A stretch of DNA of 64,000 bases from Megaustenia siamemsis (GCA_032433765.1 JAVIAB010000041.1:81270928-81334927); one strand, 5' to 3'; counted from the stretch's first letter, positions 22,401-32,083 are shown. The notes: a model not told the origin generated them from the letters alone. A program made the numbers and translations.

Positions 22401-24343
22401 ATTGCGCCACTGCCAGGGAATCGTCAACCCGACACAGCCCAGCCTCTAGAGACACTCGCCTCGAGGAATACGACATGTGCAACCCTGAGAGCGCCATCTT
22501 TCAAATGAATGACGCCTGCGTCCAGACAGACTTTAATGAAGACTTCTCGAAATGGGACGATACAGACACGCTGGACAATCTGGAAGACAGGACAGTGGAC
22601 CCCGCTGAGAGCACGAGGCTATGGCTTCTGACAGGAAACATGCAGGGCTCCGCGGACACCGGATACGCGAGTCTGACAAGAGATAGCTTGGTCTTCATGG
22701 ATGAAGATTCATTGCTGGTGGTGGGGGAACTGGAGGAGCGGGCCGCTGCTGAAAGGTTGTCTTGTGGAGAATCGTCGAGGCACGATAACTCGGGCAGTAG
22801 GGCATACTTGGCAGATGCCCGCTTGGAAGTGAATCCACAGCAATTCCTAGATTATACATGCGGGCACACCCCATCCCAGGAGTCGGCTGGAGTGAGAGCC
22901 AACGACGCGCAAGAAATCCTTCCTGAAGACGCACTTTGGCGGGAAACAAATATGGTGACGGAGTCAGTGTGGCGTGAGCAGGGCGTGAAGACCTTCTGTG
23001 CAGGGGAGAAGGTCCACAACTCTGCCAGGGCAGTGCCTCACCACGCCATTCTCCATACAATATCTAGCAGTGACTCACAGCTTCGAACTCATCCAGCTGG
23101 TCACGGCGGCAGCGTCAAGGCCTTGACCACGAGATCATCTTCCGAAAGTTCAGACCGAACTCTGAAGTTCTCTGACTCCGATGACCTTGAAAGTGACGTT
23201 CAAAATATGGCAGCTGTCAAGGTCAGTAAAATAAAGGATTCTGAAACTGGTGAAACGAAAGTTGCTCTCCGCTCAATGGGACGACCTTTGGCGAGTATCG
23301 ATTACAGAAATACTCAATCAAAGTATTCGTTTAGTAACGCCACGATGCCACAAGGTCATGGCCAAACTACCGACTTTCTGCATAACGTTAGATGCCATCG
23401 AGATCAGCCCTGCCCTCTAACTGGCCGCGACCTGTGTTCTAATGCTAACCTTGGGCACTGTAGCGAGGTAGTACCGTCCAGTATCGTGCCCGGCTGCGAG
23501 AGAGCAGACTATTTGGAGTTTCTGAAGGACGCGCCCTTGAACCGGTCACATCTAAAGCGGCCTTTGTTCCTGGTGCCCGGCCTTGGTCCTGTAGACATGT
23601 CCTGCTCCGAGCAGATCAACCTGTTCGCACAAACCGGAACTTCACATCTCAGATCCCCCCTTGCCAACAGCCCCACCGTGTGCACGCCCCTGACCCCAGC
23701 AATGTCGCCGTCAGCCGCTCACTGTGGCAAGAAGTTGAAGTACAAGAAAAGAGACCAGACGACATATGCTGCTGGCTCGCATGCAGGCCCTGACCAGCTC
23801 TCCAAATATGTCTCTCCATCGCTGAACCACGCCTTTCATGCTGGACACGGCGAGCCTCCCCTTCAGCCTCTCAGCCTTCAATACGCAAAATCTGTGCCAT
23901 CTTCATCGACTTCGTGTGGCCAAACTGCTGACGTTATAGTTCCGCCTCATCTGCTGCAGAGTGGAGAGTTCAAGGACGCCTCTTCCGCAAATAATTCTAA
24001 CCCTAGGTTATCACCATCATCATCATCATCATCATCATCACAGTCTACCACTGCGGTGTCAACAACAGCGATTTCAGAAAGGTCACTGGATGAGAGGAAA
24101 CGAAAAGATGAAGTGACGAGAAGTTTGAGAGAACGAGTGATGTCCCTTAGGCGGGAGAAGGATGTGGTCTTTCAGAGAATCAGGGAGGCAAGGCAGGATG
24201 ATCGGGCTAGACAGGAGCAGAGGTTGCAGGTTCAAGGTCACATGCGTGCTCACCGGAAAGAGGCGCTTCTGGAGACGCTGCACGAGCTGAGGCATAAGCT
24301 GGAGGCGGAGAGTAAGCTTCTCAAGATGAGTGAGAACACGTGA
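19469..24343 (+). CDS. Large Ser-rich disordered protein with C-terminal coiled coil, unknown family
   Basis: A single uninterrupted frame of about 1624 codons runs from ATG 19469 to TGA 24341-24343. I chose this ATG because it is the first in frame and has A at -3. The frame is open back to 19331, so a spliced upstream exon (for example after gaccag ending at 19412) is possible. Composition and third-base usage differ sharply from the surrounding arrays. Visible features include a His-rich run (HHHYHHHHLH, about residues 180-192) and SGYESD with KTNPWLP (about 385-410). Further on are KVTF (486-489, PP1-docking form), LLADNLEQLANNISFEYEDM (about 551-570) and SPDSGIGGIG. VQTD occurs twice (750-753, 1018-1021), and a Ser run lies near 1515. 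A strongly charged heptad-like segment, DERKRKDEVTRSLRERVM, starts near residue 1539 and the charged pattern runs to the end. There is no signal peptide or membrane span. It is probably a cytoplasmic scaffold. I could not place the family; resemblance to NHS/Guk-holder or Shroom-type proteins is too weak to use. Confidence 0.85.
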   Translation: MKLRDLVANSLPRVRARKKKVAVAAGASSAESSTKLELRPGNSSLDSSTSNPGAVVATQRASRDDSLEMQGISEASWRGNALYRGLEAARAVKLNSKMMSASYTSSHGMVTSHSADGVSSQLMMMSRSYDSRIDVPDWSDARMFVPECNDSCPQMSSVSESRVEPFSHPQQYYHCHYHRHNHHHYHHHHLHSKPMIPVAQNQQQRQLCSHPSDGKNLASCKVPEEVKAEAGFFRKSLASLGGIRKYSSKSKKAAKQGADEKMLCSVCPYPETMSASGSDSKASDKRPAKPKRKNIKAFSKLKENKETVFLGDRWDSTWFSDNDCRSAPSRPINSREDPPGFATLDRCHFRERSVESCSSRLVGSRESSVVREVDLTGFDSASLSGYESDLPCGKVHRSRSRIKTNPWLPSPQPPVAGGTRGQQCDIHESREDIDVADELMSRPPRSSSFEHQRKVSMLPHISAHNHSVPDKTLVQRPRSLTPSDTKVTFSLSPLVKSLSGDVSPPWWSPSKDCVGSSGSRGAVSSQLNDLNTDVPKPRAASTISPNSEFVLLADNLEQLANNISFEYEDMLDTTLESVSICQEDGQASIHELLTDDENGSVAAKTFLKSDGDVHSAHSPDSGIGGIGSTDGDDALTPNAQREQSAMPDECLEAPGRMVTADIDPNLEMTRQQQHRKKTSDEFKCLPGTASYRQRHFDVSCSYNATSSPCCNRKQIGLHDKRCELELDSSATLSESDVDNTSYQDSSSSFVQTDSRMFQDFNNKPLQYNHHKCDNKCVELSSPGRFKHDNEEFLSGASQQQVGQCRTGATLMVNERLDIQVAPSHRQLLGSGLVMGSKARKHVSGLGGFSKQMSGKVGGVSATAGSRSLRPLAFRTSPRGQHVAGRMNDMEKGSSRSWSSEYDFPRNITVTECVESPTENWRCDEHFLAYCSQSGATIGSSDGDEYNISTAGESFRNMEMPGGDVACIRHEELVVRIHDCATARESSTRHSPASRDTRLEEYDMCNPESAIFQMNDACVQTDFNEDFSKWDDTDTLDNLEDRTVDPAESTRLWLLTGNMQGSADTGYASLTRDSLVFMDEDSLLVVGELEERAAAERLSCGESSRHDNSGSRAYLADARLEVNPQQFLDYTCGHTPSQESAGVRANDAQEILPEDALWRETNMVTESVWREQGVKTFCAGEKVHNSARAVPHHAILHTISSSDSQLRTHPAGHGGSVKALTTRSSSESSDRTLKFSDSDDLESDVQNMAAVKVSKIKDSETGETKVALRSMGRPLASIDYRNTQSKYSFSNATMPQGHGQTTDFLHNVRCHRDQPCPLTGRDLCSNANLGHCSEVVPSSIVPGCERADYLEFLKDAPLNRSHLKRPLFLVPGLGPVDMSCSEQINLFAQTGTSHLRSPLANSPTVCTPLTPAMSPSAAHCGKKLKYKKRDQTTYAAGSHAGPDQLSKYVSPSLNHAFHAGHGEPPLQPLSLQYAKSVPSSSTSCGQTADVIVPPHLLQSGEFKDASSANNSNPRLSPSSSSSSSSQSTTAVSTTAISERSLDERKRKDEVTRSLRERVMSLRREKDVVFQRIREARQDDRARQEQRLQVQGHMRAHRKEALLETLHELRHKLEAESKLLKMSENT

Positions 24344-24429
24344 TCTCGCTGGCTCTGGTTGTCACCGCAGTGACGTCACTTCTGTCAACGGAGATAATGC
24401 CATGGGATAGTTGACGTCATAGCCTCACG

Positions 24430-24600
24430 TCGCAGCTGTCAACACATTGGCGTGGGCCGTGTCTTGTTGTGTTTCGCTGAAGCTACATTACGACACAGCT
24501 GTGAACACTCGCTGATGCTACATCATGACACAGCTGTGAACACATTGCAGTGGGCGGTGTCTCATTGTGCTTCACTGAACTCACTTCACAGCTGTGAACT
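24430..24600 (+). promoter_or_regulatory. Cluster of CAGCTG E-boxes
   Basis: CAGCTG occurs four times in non-array sequence: gcagctgtcaacac, then acagctgtgaacac twice and acagctgtgaac. It is the same core as in the 29 bp arrays upstream of the gene and the 38 bp array downstream. CAGCTG is a classical bHLH site; function here is inference. Confidence 0.45.
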
Positions 24601-24747
24601 TTTTGTCTGCATCTTTCTTGCTTCAGTTGATGTTGCTGCAAATCGCATTTCCAGTGTGTGGGTGTGAGTGGGCCTGTGTGTGGATATGTGTATGTGTGTG
24701 ATAGTTGGAGGAGTGGGAAGAAAACCAAGCCAACAATAACGTGTTTT

Positions 24748-25755
24748 TTTGAGCTACTCACATGTTGATAGTTCAGCTGTGGGATGTAAGCTACTCACAT
24801 GTTGATAGTTCAGCTGCGGGATGTAAGCTACTCACATGTTGATAGTTCAGCTGTGGGATGTAAACTACTCACATGTTGATAGTTCAGCTGTGGGCATGTA
24901 AGCTACTCACATGTTGATAGTTCAGCTGTGTGATGTAAGCTACTCACATGTTGATAGTTCAGCTGTAGGCATGTAAGCTACTCACATGTTGATAGTTCAG
25001 CTGTGGGCATGTAAGCTACTCACATGTTGATAGTTCAGCTGTGGACATGTAAGCTACTCACATGTTGATAGTTCAGCTGTGGACATGTAAGCTACTCACA
25101 TGTTGATAGTTCTGCTGTGGACATGTAAGCTACTCACATGTTGATAGTTCAGCTGTGGGCGTGTAAGCTACTCACATGTTGATAGTTCAGCTGTGGGCAT
25201 GTAAGCTACTCACATGTTGATAGTTCAGCTGTAGGCATGTAAGCTACTCACATGTTGATAGTTCAGCTGTGTGCATGTAAGCTACTCACATGTTGATAGT
25301 TCTGCTGTGGGCATGTAAGCTACTCACATGTTGATAGTTCAGCTGTGGGCATGCAAGCTACTCACATGTTGATAGTTCAGCTGTGGGCATGTAAGCAACT
25401 CACATGTTGATAGTTCAGCTGTGGGCATGTAAGCTACTCACATGTTGATAGTTCAGCTGTGGGCATGTAAGCTACTCACATGTTGATAGTTCAGCTGTGG
25501 GCATGTAAGCTACTCACATGTTGATAGTTCAGCTGTGGGCATGCAAGTTACTCACATGTTGATAGTTCAGCTGTGGGCATGCAAGTTACTCACATGTTGA
25601 TAGTTCAGCTGTGGGCATGCAAGTTACTCACATGTTGATAGTTCAGCTGTGGGCATGCAAGTTACTCACATGTTGATAGTTCAGCTGTGGGCATGTAAGT
25701 TACTCACATGTTGATAGTTCAGCTGTGGGCATGTAAGCTACTCACATGTTGATGC
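24748..25755. repeat. 38 bp tandem repeat with TCAGCTGTGGG, about 27 copies
   Basis: The unit begins gatagttcagctgtgggcat and continues gtaagctactcacatgtt. Most copies keep tcagctgtggg, which matches the published AP-4 type E-box form; a few read tctgctgtgg or tcagctgtagg. The unit also contains ctcacatgtt, a CACATG-type E-box. Confidence 0.95.
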
Positions 25756-25964
25756 CTGAGCAGCGGATGGAAGGTTGTGTGATAGATTGATCAAGTTAAC
25801 GGCAGGTGTGCTGATAACAATAACGAATGTAGTGGTAACCGCCACAATGAGATAACCATATTTTCTGATAACTGTTGACGACTTCATGAAAAGTTGTAGA
25901 ACTGAACAAATAGAGGGTTTCTTCGTTACATTCGGTGGATATATATCTGTAATAAATGAGAGGT
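25756..25964. other. Unique spacer, no gene seen
   Basis: Single-copy sequence between two arrays. Nothing supportable was seen. Confidence 0.4.
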
Positions 25965-26640
25965 TGTGATATCAATGGGAAGTTTGGTGATAACAATGGG
26001 AAGTTTTGTGATAACAATGGGAAGTTCAGTGATAACAATGGGAAGTTTGATGATAACAATGGGAAGTTTGGTGATAACAATGGGAAGTTCTGTGATAACA
26101 ATGGGAAGTTTGGTGATAACAATGGTAATTTTGATGATAACAATGGAAAGTTCGGTGATAACAATGGGAAGTTCTGTGATACTTTGTTGGATGTTGCTGA
26201 TATCAGTGGGAGGTTTGGCGACAAAGTGATAACCGAACAGTGGTAGATTTGAAAGATATCATGGAAGGTTGTGGTGATAAAATTTGAAAATTAGGTGATA
26301 ATATTTGAACATTTTGTGATAGTAATAGGCATTTAAGTGATAACAATGGAAAATGCAGTGATAACAATGGAAAATGCAGTGATAACAATTGTCATTTTGG
26401 TAGTAACAATGGGTGGTAACAATGAGCATTTTGTAGATAGTTTAAATGTTGGTGATAACGATGGAATATTATGTAATAACAATGAACCATTTGGTGATAA
26501 CAATGAATCGTGGTGATAACAATATACCGTGGTGATAACAGTGTAGCGTGGTGATAACAATTAACCATTTGGTGATAACAATGAACCGTGGTGATAATAA
26601 ACCGTGGTGATAACAATGAACCATTTGGTGATAACATTTA
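25965..26640. repeat. 21 bp tandem repeat, degenerate to the right
   Basis: The unit is gtgataacaatgggaagttt plus g for the first ten copies (to about 26180). It then decays through gataacaatggaaaatgcag to gtggtgataacaatgaacc variants up to about 26640. gataacaat is the conserved core throughout. Confidence 0.88.
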
Positions 26641-26714
26641 TAATTTCAGTTATTGAAATAGAAGATTTCAAGAAAATACAGCATTGTAATGTTCTGTTGG
26701 AGTTGAAGTGAAAA

Positions 26715-26970
26715 CATGAGGAGTGTGTTTGACACATGAAATGGTGTGTTTGACACTATAAATGGTGTGTTTGACACCTGAAATGGTGTGTTTGACACCT
26801 GAAATGGTGTGTTTGACACATGCAATGGTGTGTTTGACACTATAAATGGTGTGTTTGACACCTGAAATGGTGTGTTTGACACATGAAATGGTGTGTTTTA
26901 CACTATAAATGGTGTGTTTGACACTATAAATGGTGTGTTTGACACATGAAATGGTGTGTTTGACGACTGA
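26715..26970. repeat. 21 bp tandem repeat, about 12 copies
   Basis: The unit is gtgtgtttgacacctgaaat plus g, with cacctgaa, cacatgaa and cactataa as alternating subtypes. Confidence 0.92.
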
Positions 26971-27252
26971 AGAACTGGAGATTTTGTGATTAAACTTGAT
27001 CAATGTGAGATTGTTGTGGTAAGTGACAAGTATCAATGTAATTACTAGTTGTATGTTGTGTACATCCTAACTCGCACTGGTTGCTTCGTGACTTTTCATT
27101 ATCGATATGTGCTCGTGGGATCAACTCCCTTGATTAATATCGTCAGGTTCTGATGTAGAGAGGGTCAAGGTTGTTCTAGGTCGTAACTTTGATCTTGTAT
27201 TACTGTCGTTGTTTTGAACATTCTACACGGTGCTCCCAAATACTTGTAAAGA

Positions 27253-27263
27253 AATAAAATAAA
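27253..27263 (+). terminator. Double AATAAA poly(A) signal
   Basis: AATAAA at 27253-27258 overlaps a second AATAAA at 27258-27263. Sequence rich in T and G (ttgattgttgtgtctg) follows within about 15 bases, as expected of a cleavage site with a downstream GU element. It is the best-looking poly(A) signal after the large gene. Confidence 0.5.
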
Positions 27264-27280
27264 CAAGCATTCATTGATTG

Positions 27281-27671
27281 TTGTGTCTGACGCAACCATC
27301 GGTTCCATGGCCGGAGAACGACCAGACGTATTTCTATTGATGTCCCAATATTGTTGGTGTGCGCTGGGTTATCATGTTTGTATTCTTGTCACTGAAATTG
27401 TTAACTACTTAGGACAAATATTTCTGTTAACTAAAGATGGTTGGTATTTTGTTAACACAACTTTGATCATAAATTGATCAACACAAGTTTGTTTACATTT
27501 GCTTTTGTTCTTTGAGAAACAAATGGAGCCTTGGTAGCACTTCACGGCTGGGCGGGATGGAAAGAAGGACAAATATATTTATGTCTTTGCCCCAAAGGGC
27601 GGGGGGGGGGGGTGGACATGTAATACTGGAGAATAAAGGCCGCGTTATTTCAACGTGAACCCGAAAGTTTT
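27281..27671. other. Unique spacer, no gene seen
   Basis: Short open frames exist but lack splice signals or recognisable motifs. A G run of about 12 bases lies at 27600-27611. Confidence 0.45.
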
Positions 27672-28640
27672 GTTAAAGATCCATGTTCTATAGGGAGTTG
27701 AAAGTGTTTGTTGAAGATCTATGTTCTATAGGGAGTTGAATGTGTTTGTTGAAGATCTATGTTCTATAGGGAGTTGAATGTGTTTGTTGAAGACCTATGT
27801 TCTATAGGGAGTTGAAAGTGTTTGTTGAAGATCTATGTTCTATAGGGAGTTGAACGTGTTTGTTGAAGACCTATGTTCCATAGAGAGCTGGAAGTGTTTG
27901 TTGAAGACCTATGTTCCACAGGGAGTTGAACGTGTTTGTTGAAGATCTATGTTCTATAGGGAGTTGAAAGTGTTTGTTGAAGACCTGGCTCCACAGGGAG
28001 CTGAAAGTGTTTGTTGAAGACCTATGTTCCACAGGGAGTTGAAAGTGTTTGTTGAAGACCTATGCTCCACAGGGAGCTGAAAGTGTTTGTTGAAGACCTA
28101 TGCTCCACAGGGAGTTGAACGTGTTTGTTGAAGACCTATGTTCCACAGGAAGCGGAAAGTTTTTGTTGAAGACCTATGTTCCACAGGGAGTTGAAAGTGT
28201 TTGTTGAAGACCTATGTTCCACAGGGAGTTGAACGTGTTTGTTGAAGATCTATGTTCCATAGGGAGCTGGAAGTGTTTGTTGAAGACCTATGTTCCACAG
28301 GGAGTTGAACGTGTTTGTTGAAGATCTATGTTCTATAGGGAGTTGAAAGTGTTTGTTGAAGACCTGGCTCCACAGGGAGCTGAAAGTGTTTGTTGAAGAC
28401 CTATGTTCCACAGGGAGTTGAAAGTGTTTGTTGAAGACCTATGCTCCACAGGGAGCTGAAAGTGTTTGTTGAAGACCTATGCTCCACAGGGAGTTGAACG
28501 TGTTTGTTGAAGACCTATGTTCCACAGGTAGTTGAACGTGTTTGTTGATGACCTATGCTCCACAGGGAGTTGAACGTGTTTGTTGAAGACCTATGTTCCA
28601 CAGGAAGCTGAAAGTTTTTGTTGAAGACCTATGCTCCAAA
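27672..28640. repeat. 38 bp tandem repeat with 379 bp higher-order duplication
   Basis: The unit begins gaagacctatgttccacagg and continues gagttgaaagtgtttgtt. A rare one-base-shorter unit with gacctggctcc occurs at 27982 and again at 28361, 379 bp apart. That is nine 38 bp units plus one 37 bp unit, and the neighbouring variants match too, so a ten-unit block was duplicated. Subtypes ctatag and ccacag mark older and newer sections. Confidence 0.92.
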
Positions 28641-28679
28641 GGGAGCTGGAAGCTAGAAGGAAAATAATAAGAAGATAAA

Positions 28680-28790
28680 AATGGAACGTTTGACCCTACC
28701 GGGATTTGAACAAGCTCTCTCCTGGCTTGGAGCTCGACGAGCTATCGACTCGACCAAACGCTCTTCGATCAGGATGTGAAGCCATGAAAA
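28680..28790 (-). mobile_element. tRNA-derived SINE-like fragment
   Basis: On the minus strand, TGGTCGAGTCGATAGC (A-box-like) is followed about 33 bases later by TTGTTCAAATCCCGG (B-box). The spacing is that of a tRNA head. The anticodon arm is degraded, and the sequence continues into CAAACGTTCCATTTTTATC. It lies beside RTE copy A2, whose enzymes could mobilise such an element; that link is inference. Confidence 0.5.
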
Positions 28791-28838
28791 CAAACCGGAA
28801 GAAAAAGACGTCACAATTATTGTCAACTGGTGATCACC

Positions 28839-29684
28839 AGATTTTAAGATCCATAAGGGACATGCCTGGAATAACAATTGGAGTTCATAATATAAATAAT
28901 CTAAGGTATGTTGATGATACAGTCTTAATCGCTAAGAGTGAAAATGAGTTACAAGAAATGTTGGACATTATAGTGAAAGAAAGCAAAAATAAAGGACTCA
29001 GCCTTAATAGCAAAAAGACAGAGGTATTGGTAACAACAAAGAAAAAGACATCACCTCAGTTCAAAATAAAGATAAGTGGAACAATATTAAAACAGGTAAA
29101 TGAATTTAAATATTTGGGAACTTTGTTAACCTCAGACGGAAGATGTACAAAAGAGGTGAGATGCAGAATGGCTCAGGCACAAGCAGCTTTCCAAAAAATG
29201 AGGAATATACTATGCAATTTATTTTTGACGATAGAAACAAGAAAAAGAGTTCTTAAATGTTACGTAGAGCCAGTCTTAACAAATGGATGCGAGTCATGGA
29301 CAATAGGACAACAGACAAGAAAATCAGTGGAGTCTGTAGAAATGTGGTTTTACAGAAGAATGTTGAGAATACCATGGACAGCTAAGAAGAGTAATGAAGA
29401 TGTTCTGAAAGAGGTCAAAGCAAAAAAGAGAGCTAATTTCCAATATTAGGAAGAAACAATCATCATTTTTTGGCCATGTAATGAGAAGAGAACAACTGGA
29501 ATATATTGTAACAACTGGGAAAATTGAGGGACGAAGAGGTAGAGGGAAGGAAAGAGAAAAGATACCAGACAGCTTAAGAGAATGGCTTGGCAGAAGGTCA
29601 ACAACAGAAATGATAAATAAATGTCGAGATCGAAAGTTGTGAAGAGACATGATCACCTACGCCACTAGGCCCGGTACTTCATGA
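28839..29684 (+). mobile_element. RTE-type retrotransposon copy A2 with candidate target-site duplication
   Basis: The copy starts just upstream of RT motif C (HNINNLRYVDDTVLIA), with YVDD in place of the YADD seen in its relatives. It continues through LSLNSKKTEVLV, EFKYLGTLLTSDGRC, NGCESWTI and EMWFYRRMLRIPWTAKKSNE. A frameshift near 29425 breaks the last part (a stop follows RANFQY), but the downstream GKIEGR region can still be read. tggtgatcacc occurs at 28828-28838 and 29685-29695, immediately outside the element, so it is a good candidate 11 bp target-site duplication. The copy is 5' truncated and inactive. Confidence 0.85.
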
Positions 29685-29719
29685 TGGTGATCACCGGTGA
29701 TTGCGTCAACAACAGAACA

Positions 29720-29905
29720 CCACGAGACAGGTCGGATCCTATGGTTGCTGGCGCCCTGGGCAAGTTCAACTTCGGCGCCCTTCATAAGTTTCATTATTAA
29801 AGTCTCCGCTAGTAAAAAACTAAAAATTTGAGAAAATCCTTAATGGCGCCCCTAAACACATGGCGCGCCCCGCGTAACTACCCGTGTTGCCAATACCTAG
29901 AGCCA
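29720..29905 (-). repeat. Unclassified interspersed-repeat-like block
   Basis: The GC-rich words ggcgccc, ggcgcgcc and gccagccctgcc recur around an AT-rich centre (ttaaaaaactagcgg on the other strand), unlike flanking DNA. Blocks of this style occur as dispersed repeats in many animal genomes, but I cannot name the family. Confidence 0.3.
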
Positions 29906-30117
29906 GCCCTGCCATGTGACGTAGCCGCTAGAGAGAATTAGAGGAAAACTTGGCTCATGTTCTTTCTTTGATGTTCTCGTGAAAGTAGATAAGGGGACAC
30001 AACCGAGGGATCCGTCACGAAGTTTTTTTTTTGTGTAATTATCTCCCTTCGGTAGTTTCTGCCAGTCGAATTCTCCGCTTGTTTTCTATGTTCTGATGTT
30101 TGTAGATTTTTTACAAT

Positions 30118-30228
30118 TTCTAGCTGTGCTGTTTATCGAGTCCATGCTGTTTATCGAGTCCATGCTGTTTATCGAGTCCATGCTGTTGATCGAGTCCATG
30201 CTGTTTATCGAGTCCATGCTGTTTTATA
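30118..30228. repeat. 18 bp tandem repeat, about 6 copies
   Basis: The unit is tgctgtttatcgagtcca, with one copy reading tgttgatcgag. Confidence 0.9.
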
Positions 30229-30354
30229 TTTTCAACATGAAGTTGAGTGTCTGTGATTCTTGTGAGTCTTAGTTTTACAGTTACCGTTGCTGTCTAGATT
30301 TGAAGTATTCATTTCTTTTGTCATTAATATATTTTTTTTCTTGACATTTTTTTC

Positions 30355-30712
30355 AGTGCACGCGTTAGTACACGTGTTAGTGCACATGCTAGTGCACCCG
30401 TTAGTACACGTGTTAGTGCACATGCTAGTGCACCCGTTAGTACACGTGTTAGTGCACATGCTAGTGCACCCGTTAGTACACGTGTTAGTGCACATGCTAG
30501 TGCACCCGTTAGTACACGTGTTAGTGCACATGCTAGTGCACCCGTTAGTACACGTGTTAGTGCACATGCTAGTGCACCCGCTAGTACACGTGTTAGTGCA
30601 CATGCTAGTGCACCCACTAGTATACGTGTTAGTGCACATGCTAGTGCACCCGCTAGTATACGTGTTAGTGCACATGTTAGTGCACCTGTTAGTGCACGCG
30701 TTAGTTTTCCTG
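30355..30712. repeat. 36 bp tandem repeat made of two 18 bp halves, about 10 copies
   Basis: The halves are gtgttagtgcacatgcta and gtgcacccgttagtacac. The units are rich in the palindromes GTGCAC and TGCACATGC and in the word TTAGTGCAC. Minus-strand frames (MCTNTCTNGCTS type) are periodic by-products. Confidence 0.93.
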
Positions 30713-30799
30713 TTATTTTTTCTTAACTTTTAATTTTTTAAATTTTCAGTTTTACAAATATTTCATTTCGAGAATGTAACATTCTTTTTTTTCTGGTAG

Positions 30800-31258
30800 T
30801 TAATTGTTAACAATTGTCTTTGATTGTTTCCTTGTCTGTCTTAATTGTTAACAATTGTCTTTGATTGTTTCCTTGTCTGTCTTAATTGTTAACAATTGTC
30901 TTTGATTGTTTCCTTGTCTGTCTTAATTGTTAACAATTGTCTTTGATTGTTTCCTTGTCTGTCTTAATTGTTAACAATTGTCTTTGATTGTTTCCTTGTC
31001 TGTCTTAATTGTTAACAATTGTCTTTGATTGTTTCCTTGTCTGTCTTAATTGTTAACAATTGTCTTTGATTGTTTCCTTGTCTGTCTTAATTGTTAACAA
31101 TTGTCTTTGATTGTTTCCTTGTCTGTCTTCATTGTTAACAATTATCTTTGATTGTTTCCTTCTCTGTCTTAATTGTTAACAATTGTCTTTGATTGTTTCC
31201 TTCTCTGTCTTAATTGTTAACAATTGTCTTTGATTGTTTCCTTCTCTGTCTTAATTGT
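30800..31258. repeat. 41 bp tandem repeat with AATTGTTAACAATT palindrome, about 11 copies
   Basis: The unit begins ttaattgttaacaattgtct and continues ttgattgtttccttgtctgtc. aattgttaacaatt is a perfect 14 bp palindrome present in every full copy. The last three copies read cttctctg in place of cttgtctg. Confidence 0.93.
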
Positions 31259-31299
31259 TAAAATTTCTTGTTTCTGATAGTTTTCTTCTATGCTTTAGT

Positions 31300-31380
31300 T
31301 GTGCGCACTCGTGTGTGTGTGTCCGTGCGTGCGTGCGTGTGTGTATGTGCGTGCGTGCGTGTGCGTGTGTGTTAGTCAGT
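31300..31380. repeat. (TG/CG)n alternating tract
   Basis: tgtgtgtgtccgtgcgtgcg and following bases alternate purine and pyrimidine for about 70 bp, a Z-DNA-prone sequence. Confidence 0.8.
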
Positions 31381-31489
31381 CGTGTGTATTCCATCCACAC
31401 GTTATCAAACTGGACATTTGATCATTTTGGTTCTCGTATCTGTAATTACAACAATTACTGAATCAAACCACATTTTGCGGACACCCTGA

Positions 31490-31545
31490 TGTATATATAT
31501 ATATATGGCTGTATGTGATAAACTTTCTCTCTCTCTCTCTCTGAC
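31490..31545. repeat. Short (AT)n and (CT)n microsatellites
   Basis: tatatatatatatat near 31491-31507 and ctctctctctctctct near 31524-31543. Confidence 0.85.
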
Positions 31546-31655
31546 TTCTTCTTCTTCATCTTTTCATCATTTTGGACACAAAGAAAACTAAATCCGACAT
31601 GTTTGGCTGCAGCTATGACATTTGCATTGACAATCATCATTAACTCTGTTACCAG

Positions 31656-32083
31656 TTGTTATCGTCACGGCTGTTATCAATTGTTATCGTCACGGCTGTT
31701 ATCAATTGTTATCGTCACGGCTGTTATCAATTGTTATCGTCACGGCTGTTATCAATTGTTATCGTCACGGCTGTTATCAATTGTTATCGTCACGGCTGTT
31801 ATCAATTGTTATCGTCACGGCTGTTATCAATTGTTATCGTCACGGCTGTTATCAATTATTATCGTCACGGCTGTTATCAATTGTTATCGTCACGGCTGTT
31901 ATCAATTGTTATCGTCACGGCTGTTATCAATTGTTATCGTCACGGCTGTTATCAATTGTTATCGTCACGGCTGTTATCAATTGTTATCGTCACGGCTGTT
32001 ATCAATTGTTATCGTCACGGCTGTTATCAATTGTTATCGTCACGGCTGTTATCAATTGTTATCGTCACGGCTGTTATCAATGT
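31656..32083. repeat. 25 bp tandem repeat, about 17 near-identical copies
   Basis: The unit is gttatcgtcacggctgttat followed by caatt. Only one substitution (caattatt near 31855) is seen across the array, so it is young or strongly homogenised. Each copy holds TGACG on the minus strand, a CRE half-site word. Confidence 0.95.

Larger units (their letters stand above)
24344..27280 (+). other. Probable 3' UTR of the large gene
   Basis: No further exon is evident after the TGA. The next good poly(A) signal is the AATAAA pair at 27253-27263, followed by GT-rich sequence. If used, the 3' UTR is about 2.9 kb and carries three tandem arrays. A shorter UTR ending at an unrecognised site is equally possible. 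Confidence 0.4.

Noticed and set aside
27274..27477. 67-codon plus-strand frame after the poly(A) signal
   Set aside because: No start context, splice signals or recognisable motif, and it lies downstream of the cleavage signal.
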